A stretch of DNA of 64,000 bases from Orychophragmus violaceus (GCA_030180135.1 CM058230.1:107189503-107253502), one strand, 5' to 3'; shown: positions 1-10,069, counted from the stretch's first letter. The notes: a model not told the origin generated them from the sequence alone. Translations and numbers: made by a program.

Positions 1-665
1 GCATTAGGTTTAGTAAACCTACCCTTCTCATTCATGAGATTGTACAGGGTACTCTTCACGTTTGGCTCAACTGTCTTGAGCATATCATGCAGTTCAGTCA
101 GCGTCTTCGTTAAGCCTTTCTTGATATAGTTCCTTCTGAACTTATCATAGCTTGACGGCAGTGACTGCAGAATGATTTCAGTTGCCAATTCTTGGCTAAC
201 TGGATAATCCAGTTTCCTCAGGTTATCAATGTAACCCATCATTTTACTGACATGAGGACTTACTGGATGATCATTTGGTAGCTTGCAGCTAGTGAGAGAT
301 TTAACCAACTGGTATCTCTCCACTCTTATCTGCTCCTGAAATTTCAATTTCAGGCTGCTGATCATCTCTATTGGCGACTCCATGTTCTCATATTGCTTCC
401 GCAAGTCTGAGTCCATGGTAGCCAATATCAGACCACGCACATCTACCGCATCATTATAATGCTTATTCCAAGCATCATATACTGCATGAGAAGCATTGGA
501 CCCGATCCTCTCGGGGAGAGCTCTCTCAAGAACATAGTCCTTTCTCTCCTGCCTGAGGACTAGCCTCAGGTTCCGCGACCAAGTCAAGAAATTTGATCCG
601 TTCAGCTTGTCCATCCCAAGGATAGACCGGATCGAGAAAGTGTTTTGATTGTTTGTGCTAGTCAT
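1..665 (-). CDS. Ty1/copia retrotransposon Gag, N-terminal part (truncated by window edge)
   Basis: An uninterrupted minus-strand frame opens with ATG at 663-665 and runs off the left edge, giving 221 full codons. Gag forms the cytoplasmic virus-like particle that packages the element RNA. Residues 21-37 (LNGSNFLTWSRNLRLVL) match the conserved N-terminal block of plant copia Gag (LNGxNFxxWxRNLRxVL); W66 lies in the helix that follows; residues 166-176 (LQSLPSSYDKF) match the typical L-x-SLP-x-x-[YF] motif of the UBN2/copia-type gag domain, and a basic stretch (RRNYIKKG, 177-184) follows. The zinc knuckle, protease, integrase and RT expected downstream lie outside the window. The frame has no stop or shift, so the copy may be young. 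The start is the first ATG after the primer site in this frame and precedes the motif by a normal distance. The exact copia lineage is not resolved. Family assignment rests on motifs seen; an intact pol is unproven. Confidence 0.92.
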   Translation of the reverse strand, partial: MTSTNNQNTFSIRSILGMDKLNGSNFLTWSRNLRLVLRQERKDYVLERALPERIGSNASHAVYDAWNKHYNDAVDVRGLILATMDSDLRKQYENMESPIEMISSLKLKFQEQIRVERYQLVKSLTSCKLPNDHPVSPHVSKMMGYIDNLRKLDYPVSQELATEIILQSLPSSYDKFRRNYIKKGLTKTLTELHDMLKTVEPNVKSTLYNLMNEKGRFTKPN

Positions 666-2241
666 AACTGAAATATAAGATAAAAGGATTTTAGTTAATA
701 TGTTCAATGTGATTAATCTCGTATTAAATTTAATATGATTAATCACGCATTATATTCAATAACATCAGTTACCCTCAATAGAATATAATGATTCCAAGAT
801 CCACATATAACTAAGATTAAAGTGGGCCACTGGCCGTCACCCAACCTTAGCTTATATCGGTAAGCCCTATGTCGGCTAATTATATCCGTGATATAACTCT
901 TGGTTGTGAATCTGGGCCCGAGGCCCAATTCACTCTGATGTCTCAAGGCCCGGGACTCCCGATGGCCCAGTCAAGAAAACCAGACTATACAGTCATGTAA
1001 TCATTAATGTCTGGGACTCCCAATGACATTTATGAATCACAAACCGTCTTACCCACGCAAAAGCAGACATCCTCACACTGTAAGGCCATGAATACAATTG
1101 AATGGGCTTTGACAGCTGACATAGAATGGACAAGACATCCAACGCTTGATATTATATGAGGTTCGTAGGTTTATTAAAATTTCATTTCCAAAATAGAAGA
1201 TTACTATTTCGGGAAACTTTCTATTTTAGGAAACTTACTATTTTAGGAAACTTTCTAAAAATGGAAGCTTTCCTTAAATCCAAAACATGCAAATTCAGAA
1301 ACTTCTAATTTAAGAAACTTTCTAATTTCAAAATTTTGGAAACTTATTAATTTAAAATCGATTTTAAAGTTTTATAAAAAAATAAATTTTAAATTAATCT
1401 GAAGAAGAGACTCAAATAATTGGCCCAATTGTTTTAACTTCTTGGCCCGAGGCCCAAGAATTGGTCCATGTCCAAGACATAACCCAATTGTCCAATTAAA
1501 TGACATAACCGGTCTGGTTCATTAAAATTGGTCTAACCAAAATTAATTACTACGACGACCACAATTGTCAACCGGTTATTTACTAAACCGGATTTTCTCA
1601 ATTTATTTGGTCCAACCAAATCAAATTAGAAATTCCTGGTTTAGGCACTAAATCCAATAATTATTTCGACATTGGATTTCTTATCCCGGTTTAACCAGAA
1701 CTTAATAAATTTATTAAGTCTGTTTATTAAACCGTGACGTTTAATTTTAATTAAATTAAACCGAGTCTAAACCCTAACCGCATCGATCGATGCTCTCAGC
1801 ATCGATCCTGCAACGATCGTTCATCGATCCTGCATCGATCGATGCTCTCACGCGTGCACGAACGGTTATCAGGTTTGGCCGAGAGATTCTCGCGAGATCC
1901 ATGCGATCGTTTGAACGATCCATGCGATCGCGGTCAATCTCTCGCGACTTGCAACGATCGATCCTTGCATTGCATCGATCGATGCAATGCGATCTCTCGT
2001 TTTTGCATCGACCGATCATGCGATCGCATCGATCGATGCATCGCGATCACAGCCGATACTTCTTTACGAAAATCGCATTCTTCCAAATCAATATAGCTTG
2101 GATTTTTGCGATTTCAAATGTGTTTAGGTTTCAATTCCTTGTTGCTTAAGTGATTTCTCTTATCAGTAATTGATTCAAAACACTTCTTAAACAAGAAAAC
2201 AATCCTAAACTTGAATCTAAACAAGAAAAACCAGAACCAAT
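666..2241 (-). other. Long untranslated leader of the copia element
   Basis: About 1.58 kb separates the primer site from the gag ATG, much longer than the usual copia leader of roughly 100 bases (general knowledge). Going leftward on the minus strand it holds a palindrome-rich ATCGAT zone (about 2050-1781), an AT-rich part rich in AACCGG/TTAAACC words (about 1770-1480), a degenerate ~20 bp repeat of the type TATTTTAGGAAACTT (about 1400-1190), and a unique part. No protein family is recognised in it. Minus-strand bases 678-668 read TTATATTTCAG, a plausible 3' splice site two bases before the gag ATG, so some or all of the leader could be an intron; no convincing donor was found. Confidence 0.6.
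1781..2050. repeat. Cluster of GATCGATC palindromes in the copia leader
   Basis: The stretch is dominated by words such as GCATCGATCGATGC, GCGATCGC and AACGATCG. The longest perfect palindrome seen is 24 bp at 1967-1990 (half-site GCATTGCATCGA). The 14 bp word GCATCGATCGATGC recurs at several places here, and TGCATCGATCGATGCA is also in the LTR near 2649-2664. The three open frames across this stretch are by-products of the repeats. Confidence 0.8.
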
Positions 2242-2254
2242 GGCTCTGATACCA
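2242..2254 (-). promoter_or_regulatory. Primer binding site, copia element
   Basis: The minus strand reads TGGTATCAGAGCC, complementary to the 3' end of plant initiator methionine tRNA (known PBS type). It starts one base after the LTR end (2256). It primes minus-strand DNA synthesis and fixes the orientation of the element. Confidence 0.92.
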
Positions 2255-2255
2255 C

Positions 2256-2937
2256 TGAAAGGATCTTTTGGTGTTAATCCTGATTCAATTCATCAGATTA
2301 CTTGATCCTAAACATGCCAGATCTAGGTTCTCTTGAATAGAAACAATATAGATCTCACCTGTTACCTTTTATGCAGCGGAAATATGAAGAACAGGTCAGA
2401 GATCAGAGAGCCACCGAGAGATAACTCCTCCAGAGGTTCACACACGCACACCAATCAGGAAGCAGGCTGCTAGGCCACTGGGAGAAACCGGCGCAGGGGA
2501 GAGAGAGAGTTGACGGCTCAGATTAGGGTTACTTTGGTTCTGAACTCGAGTTTTATTTATAAAACTTGTCCGGTTCGTTTTGGGCCATTTGGCCCAAATG
2601 CCAATTAACTCCGAGGCGTTCGCGCATTGCATCGATCGTTGCACCTTATGCATCGATCGATGCACAATGGCTAAAACCTCTTATTCTCTCTAAGTATAGT
2701 AAATGCCTAGCACTTTTACCATACTCCTGCTAAACCGTTCCTACACGATTTCCTGTTAGCTTAGGCGTGTGACCCATATGGGATCATATAATAAAGGCAA
2801 TAAGTCCAAGACTTATAGATCATGAGCGGACTCTAGCAAGCCATCATGACCCCCAGTATTATATGACTTATGTCTGATCTTTGACATACTCTTACTTTCT
2901 AGAGACAGTACCGAGATTACTGGACACATTTCCAACA
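2256..2937 (-). repeat. 5' LTR of the copia element (682 bp)
   Basis: Boundaries are set by the PBS on one side and by the break in the homologous GC-rich LTR on the other. On the minus strand it starts TGTTGG and ends CCTTTCA, keeping TG...CA tips. A TATA box sits at 2554-2561. The LTR also carries two copies of the ATCGAT palindrome near 2628-2664. Only one LTR is in the window, so age cannot be estimated. Confidence 0.88.
2554..2561 (-). promoter_or_regulatory. TATA box of the copia LTR
   Basis: TATAAATA on the minus strand, 376 bases into the LTR, in an otherwise GC-richer context. It would drive the genomic RNA toward gag. Position and perfect consensus support it; transcription is not shown. 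Confidence 0.6.
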
Positions 2938-3094
2938 TCGACTACTCATCCACGTTCACGAAGAGACGCGTCCGTTCACGCTTTGCGTTCGTCCGTTCAC
3001 GCTTTCTGCGTTCGTCCGTTCACGCCCTGCGTTTATCCGTTCACGCTCCCGTGCGTCCGTGAATAGCCCGCGGTCATCCGTTCACGTCCTGCGG

Positions 3095-3990
3095 ACGTAC
3101 GTACACGACCCGCGGTCGTCCGTGATGACCTGCGGTCGTCCGTGATGACCCGTGGTCGTCCGTGATGACCCGCGGTCGTCCGTGATGACCCGCGGTCGTC
3201 CGTGATGACCCGCGGTCGTCCGTGATGACCCGCGGTCGTCCGTGATGACCCACGGTCGTCCGGAAACGAACCGCGGTCGTCCATGATCGTCCCACGGTCG
3301 TCCGTGAATGGACACGACTGTCCGTGAACGGACACGACCGTACGTGAGCGGTCACGGTCGTCCGTACGTGACCCGCGGTCGTCCGCGATCAACCCGCGGT
3401 CGTCCGTACGCGACCCGCGTTCGCCCGAGCACCATCCGCGTTCGTCCGTGCACGTCCGTGTTCGTCCGTGACGGTTACGGTCGTTCCTGACGACCCGCGG
3501 TCGACCGTGTACGACCCGCGGTCGTCTGTGAACGACCCGCGGTTGACCGTGCGCGACCCGCGGTCGTCCGTGATGACCCGCGGTCGTCCGTGATGACCCG
3601 CGGTCGTCCGTGATGACCCGCGGTCGTCCGTGATGACCCGATGTCGTCCGTGATGACCCACGGTCGTCCGGAAACGAACCGCGGTCGTCCATGATCGTCC
3701 CACGGTCGTCCGTGAATGGACACGACTGTCCGTGAACGGACACGACCGTACGTGAACGGTCACGGTCGTCCGTACGTGACCCGCGGTCGTCCGCGATCAA
3801 CCCGCGGTCGTCCGTACGCGACCCGCGTTCGCCCGAGCACCATCCGCGTTCGTCCGTGCACGTCCGTGTTCGTCCGTGACGGTTACGGTCGTTCCTGACG
3901 ACCCGCGGTCGACCGTGTACGACCCGCGGTCGTCTGTGAACGACCCGCGGTTGACCGTGCGCGACCCGCGGTCGTCCGTGAGCGACCCAC
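3095..3990 (-). repeat. CpG-dense ~20 bp tandem repeats in LTR D, with a 408 bp duplication
   Basis: Repeats of a 20 bp word, on the minus strand ATCACGGACGACCGCGGGTC, form two blocks (about 3105-3250 and 3560-3660). Longer diverged units with the same GACGACCG core lie between. The sequence from about 3301 recurs from 3709, offset 408. Each unit carries CCGCGG and many CpG and CHG sites. Open frames of up to 329 codons here have TTG rather than ATG at the apparent start and all frames stay open, so they are taken as compositional. Confidence 0.85.
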
Positions 3991-4238
3991 GGACGGTTGC
4001 CCGGAAATTCTTCAATCTTCAATCCGATTTCTCCAGCACTTCTGGGCTTTAGACTCTTGTATTCCCAGCCTTGAATCCATCACAAAACCATCCCAAAACT
4101 CCCTTTAAACCGCTGGCCATTACCCTTGAGTAATCCGACCAAAATCCTCTCTTTTTCCTCTCTTTGATTGGCCTTTGCCTTAGGAATTCATGGGATTTCT
4201 TCCCTGGACAGAATGTGCACGAAAATGGCCTCCTTGGG

Positions 4239-4250
4239 TCTATTTATAGG
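4239..4250 (-). promoter_or_regulatory. TATA box of LTR D
   Basis: CCTATAAATAGA on the minus strand, about 394 bases into the LTR, the same offset as in element A. Confidence 0.65.
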
Positions 4251-4347
4251 CCTCCATTTCGCCCCATAACTTCCATAGGCGAAGGGTTGCCTTGGTTGGC
4301 CGAAAGGGTGCAACCTTCCAAGGTGCCCTTTCGCCATGGTGCCCCTT

Positions 4348-4372
4348 GGTCAGCTAGTGCCACTAGCTGACC
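4348..4372 (-). promoter_or_regulatory. Perfect 25 bp hairpin upstream of TATA (LTR D)
   Basis: Two 12 bp arms, GGTCAGCTAGTG and CACTAGCTGACC, flank one base (C). It opens a ~180 bp zone rich in CAGCTG and GCTAGC words running to about 4525, all upstream of the TATA box in the direction of transcription. The same hairpin is in A and B, and with one mismatch in C. Confidence 0.75.
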
Positions 4373-4644
4373 AGCTGACCCAACACTTGAACACTCAAGC
4401 TAGCTGGGTTGAGCTGGTTGCTAGCTGACCCAGCTGACCAGCTGGACTGTCCAGCTCATTTCAGCTGAACACTCTTTGTTCAGCTCATTTCCTCTTAGTT
4501 GAGCTGCCTTTCGGCTGAGCTTAGCTTCCTTAAGACCTTGGAACACTTCTTCCTAGTATTTACGACGAGTCGTAAACCCTTTTGGTTCCAAGTATCCTTT
4601 CCCCAATCCTCCTAGGGTGGTGTGTCCGGTTCCGGGATGTTACA

Positions 4645-5833
4645 GGATCAGTCCACGATCAGTTTATCATATACCGTCATTTTTTTTCACCCGTTTCCTC
4701 CACCACACCTCCTTACTGTCCATATGAGGGGTTTTGGTCATGGTACTTTCGAAAAAACTCGACCCGATTCTTCCCGGACAATGAACACTTGGTTTTTCAT
4801 GCACCGCGACTGTCCCACGGTGCATAGGATCAGTCCACAATCAGTTTATCATATCCCGTCATTTTTATTTTCACTTGTTTCCTCCACTACACCTCCTTAC
4901 TGTCCATATGAGGGGTTTTGGTCGTGGTACTTTCGAAAAAACTCGACCCGATTCTTCTCGGGCCATGAACACTTGGTTTTTCATGCACCGCGACTGTCCC
5001 ACGGTTAGGATCAGTCCACGATCAGTTTATCATATACCGTCATTTTTTTTTTCACTTGTTTCCTCCACCACACCTCCTTACTGTCTATATGAGGGGTTTT
5101 GGTCGTGGTACTTTCGAAAAAACTCGACCCGATCCTTCTCGGGACATGAACACTTGGTTTTTCATGCACCGCGACTGTCCCACGGTGCATAGGATCAGTC
5201 CACGATCAGTTTATCATATACCGTCATTTTGTTTTCACCCGTTTCCTCCACCACACCTCCTTACTGTCCATATGAGGGGTTTTGGTCGTGGTACTTTCGA
5301 AAAAACTCGACCCGATCCTTCTCGGGACATGAACACTTGGTTTTTCATGCACCGCGACGGTCCCACGGTGCATAGGATCAGTCCACGATCAGTTTATCAT
5401 ATACCGTCATTTTTTTTTCACCCGTTTCCTCCACCACACCTCCTTACTGTCTATATGAGGGGTTTTGGTCGTGGTACTTTCGAAAAAACTCGAACCGATT
5501 CTTCCCGGGCCATGAACACGTGGTTTTTCATGCACCGCAACTGTCCCACGGTGCATAGGATCAGTCCACGATCGGTTTATCATATACCGTCATTTTTTTT
5601 TCACCTGTTTCCTCCACCACACCTCCTTACTGTCCATATGAGGGGTTTTGGTCGTGGTACTTTCGAAAAAACTTGACCCGATTCTTCCCGGGCCATGAAC
5701 ACTTGGTTTTTCATGCACCGCGACTGTCCCACGGTGCATAGGATCAGTCCACGATCAGTTTATCCTATCCCGGCATTTTTTTTTTCACTTGTTTCCTCCA
5801 CCACACCTCCTTACTGTCCATATTAAGGGTTTT
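4645..5833. repeat. 182 bp satellite, left block (~6.5 monomers)
   Basis: Head-to-tail monomers of ~182 bp. The block starts at the edge of LTR D and ends at the TSD GTTTT of element C (5829-5833). It is almost identical to about 27013-28198, and the reading pattern from 5056 recurs at 27424, 28883 and 31443. After removing C, the phase and the variant order continue from 5833 into 24722, proving that both blocks are one array. Frames across it are repeat-derived. Confidence 0.96.
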
Positions 5834-6096
5834 TGTAACATCCCCGAACCGGGATACACCCTAAACGTTGGGCTGTCTATGGAACCATAAGACCGAGTAC
5901 ATGATCAAGAAGATCAATGAGAGAGTTTCATAGACAAAAGAAGGTCAAGCTCAGCGGGGAAGAAGCTTAGCTTAAAGAAAAGCAGCTGAAAGGGAAGTGT
6001 TCAGCTCAAAGGAGCTGAACAGTCCAGCTGGTCAGCTAGGTCAGCTAGCAACCAGCTCAACCCAGCTAGCTTGAGTGTTCAAGTGTTGGGTCAGCT

Positions 6097-6121
6097 GGCC
6101 AGCTAGTGACACTAGCTGACC
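6097..6121 (+). promoter_or_regulatory. Near-perfect hairpin upstream of TATA (element C)
   Basis: Arms GGCCAGCTAGTG and CACTAGCTGACC around one base (A), with a single mismatch. It is the counterpart of the perfect hairpins in A, B and D and lies about 98 bases before the TATA box. Confidence 0.7.
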
Positions 6122-6218
6122 AAGGGGCACCAAGGCGAATGGACACCAAGGAAAAGTTGTGTCCATTCGGCCAACCAATGCACCCTTCTCCATGGGCAGT
6201 TATGGCACGACTTTGGGG

Positions 6219-6229
6219 CTATAAATAGA
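6219..6229 (+). promoter_or_regulatory. TATA box of element C, left LTR
   Basis: CTATAAATAGA, 385 bases into the LTR; the right LTR has the same box at 22990-23000. Confidence 0.65.
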
Positions 6230-6649
6230 CCATAAGGAGGCCATTTTCGTGCACCTATCTCCCTGGGAAAAACCCAGAATAATCCTAAGGCAAAGGCCAC
6301 ACAAAAATGAAGAGAAAAGAGGGATTTATGGCCGGTTTAACAAAGTGATTGGCCGGCCATTGGAGAACAAGTTTGGGGACGAGTTCTGATGGTAAAACAT
6401 CAATATCTACATGCCTAAAGAAGGGCAGAAGCCGTGGGTGCAAACTCAGAATCAACAAGGAAGAAACCGACATGAATCAAGGGAGAAAGAAAGGATTCTA
6501 TGGCCGGTTTCTACAAGGAATTGGAGGCGTTTTCTATGGGAGATTTGGGAAGTTTTCTAAGGCAATTTAAGTCTGGAAACCAATAGAGAAAACCCAGAAA
6601 TTGATGAAGATTCGTTTGAAGATTTGAAGAAAATTCCCGGTAACCATCC

Positions 6650-7350
6650 GTGGGTCGTTCACGGACGACCGCGGGTCGCTCACGGTCGACCGCGGGTCGT
6701 TCACGGACGACCGCGGGTCGTACACGGTCGACCGCGGATCGTCACGGACGACCGTAACCGTCACGGACGAACACGGACGTGCACGGACGGAAGCGGATGG
6801 TGTTCGGGTGAACGCGGGTCGCGTACGGACGACCGCGGGTCGATCGCGGGCGACCGCGGGTCACGTACGGACGACCGTGACCGTTCACGTACGGACGTGT
6901 CCGTTCGTGGACAGTCGTGTCCGTTCACGGACGACCGTGGGACGATCACGGACGACCGCGGGTCGCGACAGACGACCGTAACCGTTACGGACGGGTGTGT
7001 CCTTACACGGACGACCGCGGGTCAGAAACGTACGTCCGTGGACGAGACGAACGACCGTGGATTATTGAGAATGACCGCGGGTCGTTACGGACGACCGCGG
7101 GACGCGAACGAAGGGTCGTGTCCGTTCACCAAAGGTTGTGTCCGTTCGCGAACAGTCGCGTCCGTTCACGGACAGCCGCGTCCGTTGACGGACGATCGCA
7201 ACGAACGCACGTACGAACGCAACGTACGACCGTAATGGTCACACGGATGACCTTACGGACGTCCGTGACGGACGTACGGATGAACATACGGACGAACGCG
7301 TATGACCGCGGGTCGCGATACGGTCGCGGATCCAGGAACGGTCGGGACGC
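6650..7350 (+). repeat. CpG-dense GACGACCGCGGGTC repeats in the left LTR of C
   Basis: Irregular 17-21 bp units built on ACGGACGACCGCGGGTC fill the part of the LTR just downstream of the TATA box, so they would be in the RNA in the same sense as in A and D. The matching zone in the right LTR is about 23421-24140 and holds one extra 21 bp unit near 23736. The 203- and 153-codon frames here begin with TTG and are not called as genes. Confidence 0.85.
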
Positions 7351-7961
7351 GGATCGGCCTTATGATCATGCGTGAAAAAGGAGACAAAGATGAACCCGGA
7401 AAGGAATGGTGGTCAAAGGAAAGAACGTGAAGACCTCTTTTGTACTCGGTCATGTGGGGATGGTTGGTTGAATGACTAAGTACAAAGGGGGCGTGTTCTA
7501 TGAGTTCGATGAACAAACGAGTCAAGCTAAACGCGGAGTTAGCTTCACACCGGATTCACCAAAGGTTAAGGTACATGTTTCGAGTATTATTCTATTATTC
7601 TAAAGAATGGTTAGAACTGAATAGGAGAATGAAAGGATTTAAGTTAAAGGCTTAGGTTGTTAGAAAGGTTATTTGGAATGGGAACCTCGAAATAGTTTTG
7701 AGAAAACTAAGTAAAGTTATAAGAGGTTCTCGAATGGGTCTTTCTTTAGAAGAACGAGATAATGGTTAAAGTAGTATTCCGCTGCGTAATTAATAAGTAT
7801 GAAGGATCTAAGACTATAAGTCAAAAGGAGGATCCGAAGAATACTTGTTCCTTCGGGAAAATTTTAAATAGGACTGGATTTAGGGAGGTTCAGGCCACGG
7901 TTTGGCCTGACCACTGGAACTCATCATCCGTCTGGGCCTATGGCCGGGATGGGGTGTTTCA

Positions 7962-8167
7962 AGTTGGTATCAGAGCGGAGTTATTTCCTAGGACGATGCT
8001 CTCATGATTGGTGACTTGCTAAGACAAGTACACCAAGTACGCACTTAGTCTTGGGCAGACTTTGAGAACAAGGTCGCAAGACGGTGTGGGGGTGAACCGG
8101 AAGGCGCAATCACGGGAAAGTGGTTAGCCGAACCGGGAGGGACCTAGAGAGGGGAATGGGATTGAGT
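7962..8167 (+). other. Left internal fragment of element C
   Basis: This holds the primer site and the start of the leader. The segment from about 8040 (CTTAGTCTTGGGCAGAC) to 8160 matches the leader of element B read on the minus strand (15390 downward), showing that B and C are relatives. TGAGT at 8163-8167 is the left TSD of element A. Confidence 0.85.
7965..7982 (+). promoter_or_regulatory. Primer binding site of element C
   Basis: TGGTATCAGAGCGGAGTT, the initiator-Met tRNA type, three bases after the LTR end. Confidence 0.92.
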
Positions 8168-9129
8168 TGAAACACCCCGACCCGGCCCTCCTAGGCCGCG
8201 GTCGATGCGTTCCAGTGGTCAGGCCAAACCCAGGCCTGAACCTCTCGAAAACCCGTCCTATTTTAAATTTTCCCTTAGGAACTAAGTATTCATCGGATCT
8301 GCTATTTGACCCTTGGTCTCAGATCCTTCATACTTAAGGTTACGCAGCGGAAATCCTTACTTAACCATTACATCGTTCTTCTAAAGAACGATCCATCCAA
8401 GAACCTCTTATAACCTTATTTAGTTTTCTCAAAACTCTTTCGAGGTTCCGTTCCTATCTATCCATTCCAACAACCTAAGTCTTTTACTTAGTTTGTCCAT
8501 TCCACCTATTCCGTTCTATTCACTCCTTAGAACAATAGATGAGTACTCGAATGTGTACCTTAGACTGTGGTGAAGCCGGTGTGAAGCTAACTCCGCGTTC
8601 AGCTTAGCTCATCCGTTCTGCACCCTTTAGAACACACCCCCTTTGTACTTAGTCATTCAACCAACCATCCCCACATGACCGTGTACAAAAGAGGTCTTCA
8701 TGTTCTTCCTTTGGCCACCATTCCTTTCCTGTTACATCCAAACACTTAGATTATGTAAAGGCTTATTTAATGTTACCTTAACCTTTGTAGTGATTCCTTA
8801 TGGAATTGTTCGGTCCGATTAGCTCCCTCATTTCCTTGCCCGATCAGTCCACTCGTCAATACACCATCCTGTCGGTTGGAAGCCGGAACCAATCTTAGGT
8901 GAGGTATGTTCCATAATCGGTTTACCCATCGCGCGGGTCCAACCCGTGGCCGGATCAGTCCCTTTTTTTCGGTGTCCGTTGAATCACCTCCTCAGCCTTC
9001 CCGGCCTTCGGTCAATTCCAATCGCGACCCGACTCTCTCGACTATCCTGCCTTAGACCGCGACCCGACCATGCAACCGTTCCACCACCGATCGCTCCTTG
9101 TCCCTTAACCGCAAGGCATGAGTATCGAC

Positions 9130-9820
9130 TACTCATCCACGTTCACGAAGAGGCGCGTCCGTTCACGCTTTGCGTTCGTCCGTTCACGCTTTCTGCGTTC
9201 GTCCGTTCACGCCCTGCGTTCGTCCGTTCACGCTCCCGTTCGTCCGTGAATAGCCCGCGGTCATCCGTTCACGTCCCGCGGACGTACGTACACGACCCGC
9301 GGTCGTCCGTGATGACCCGCGGTCGTCCGTGATGACCCGTGGTCGTCCGTGATGACCCGCGGTCGTCCGTGATGACTCGCGGTCGTCCGTGATGACCCGC
9401 GGTCGTCCGTGATGACCCGTGGTCGTCCGTGATGACTCGCGGTCGTCCGTGATGACCCGCGGTCATCCGTACGTGACCCACGGTCGTCTGGAAACGAACC
9501 GCGGTCGTCCGTGATCGTCCCACGGTCGTCCGTGAATGGACACGACTGTCCGTGAACGGACACGACCGTACGTGAACGGTCACGGTCGTCCGTACGTGAC
9601 CCGCGGTCGTCTGCGATCAACCCGCGGTCGTCCGTACGCGACCCGCGTTCGCCCGAGCACCATCCGCGTTCGTCCGTGCACGTCCGTGTTCGTCCGTGAC
9701 GGTTACGGTCGTTCCTGACGACCCGCGGTCGACCGTGTACGACCCGCGGTCGTCCGTGAACGACCCGCGGTCGACCGTGCGCGACCCGCGGTCGTCCGTG
9801 AGCGACCCACGGACGGTTGC
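9130..9820 (-). repeat. CpG-dense 20 bp repeats in the left LTR of A
   Basis: About nine near-identical 20 bp units (minus strand ATCACGGACGACCGCGGGTC) at about 9296-9470 sit among longer diverged GACGACCG units. The right LTR keeps about six units (about 20218-20340). Copy-number change here explains most of the length difference between LTRs. Frames of 191 and 168 codons start with TTG and are not called as genes. Confidence 0.85.
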
Positions 9821-10057
9821 TCGGATTTTTCTTCAATTCTTCAACCGATCTTCAACCTTTTTCTGGGCTTTTCCTCCTGATTTCCAGCCTTGATTCCCTT
9901 GTTAATCATCCCCAAAATCACCATCAAACAGCCGGCCAATACCCATGAGTATTGGGGCCAAAATCCACTCTTTTTCTCATGATTTGGGTGGCCTTTGCCT
10001 TAGGAAAATCAGGGGATTGTCCCTGGACAGAATGTGCACGAAAATGGCCTCCTTGGG

Positions 10058-10069
10058 TCTATTTATAGG
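10058..10069 (-). promoter_or_regulatory. TATA box of element A, left LTR
   Basis: CCTATAAATAGA on the minus strand, about 394 bases into the LTR; the second copy is at 20931-20942. Confidence 0.65.

Larger units (their letters stand above)
1..2937 (-). mobile_element. Ty1/copia LTR retrotransposon, 5' part (element E)
   Basis: Read on the minus strand the order is LTR (2937-2256), primer binding site (2254-2242), a long leader, then gag from 665. The LTR begins TGTTGGAAATG and ends CCTTTCA. The other LTR and pol are beyond the left edge. The outer junction 2937/2938 falls inside a long LTR of element D: the sequence from 2938 (TCGACTACTCATCC) is the continuation of the unbroken copies at 9125 and 20165. 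TCGAC (2938-2942) is therefore the expected right-hand target duplication; its partner is not visible. This element is younger than D, which it interrupts. Confidence 0.9.
2938..4644 (-). mobile_element. Partial long LTR of element D (same family as A), interrupted by the copia element
   Basis: Collinear with 9125-10463 of element A. On the minus strand it starts TGTAACATCCCGGAACC at 4644. The missing ~960 bases of the LTR should lie left of the copia insertion, off-window. The right edge joins satellite directly at 4645 (GGATC, expected TSD), so D inserted in the satellite array. Whether D is a solo LTR or a full element cannot be told here. Compared with A it carries an extra ~408 bp tandem duplication (near 3300 versus 3708). 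Confidence 0.88.
5834..7961 (+). repeat. 5' LTR of element C (2128 bp)
   Basis: Starts TGTAACATCCCCGAACC and ends GGGATGGGGTGTTTCA. In order: a CAGCTG-rich promoter part (about 5980-6121), TATA at 6219-6229, a CpG-dense repeat zone (about 6650-7350), and an AT-richer 3' part shared with A and B. It has 16 and 32 bp segments absent from the right LTR (near 6133 and 7638) and lacks a 21 bp repeat unit present there. Confidence 0.94.

Noticed and set aside
1790..2149. 119-codon and overlapping frames in the ATCGAT zone
   Set aside because: Overlapping frames on both strands arise from palindromic repeats; they lie antisense to or within the copia leader and show no domain.
3095..3990. Regular 20 bp repeats as a possible CRISPR array
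   Set aside because: Units are contiguous with no unique spacers, lie inside an LTR, and the context is a plant genome.
3033..4022. Arginine/aspartate-rich open frames in LTRs (3033-4022 -, 6624-7235 +, 9261-9836 -, 20203-20709 -, 23395-23856 +) with similar sequence in A, C and D
   Set aside because: All begin with TTG, not ATG; all frames of the CpG repeat are open; similarity is explained by nucleotide homology of the LTRs. A dN/dS test across many copies could reopen the question.
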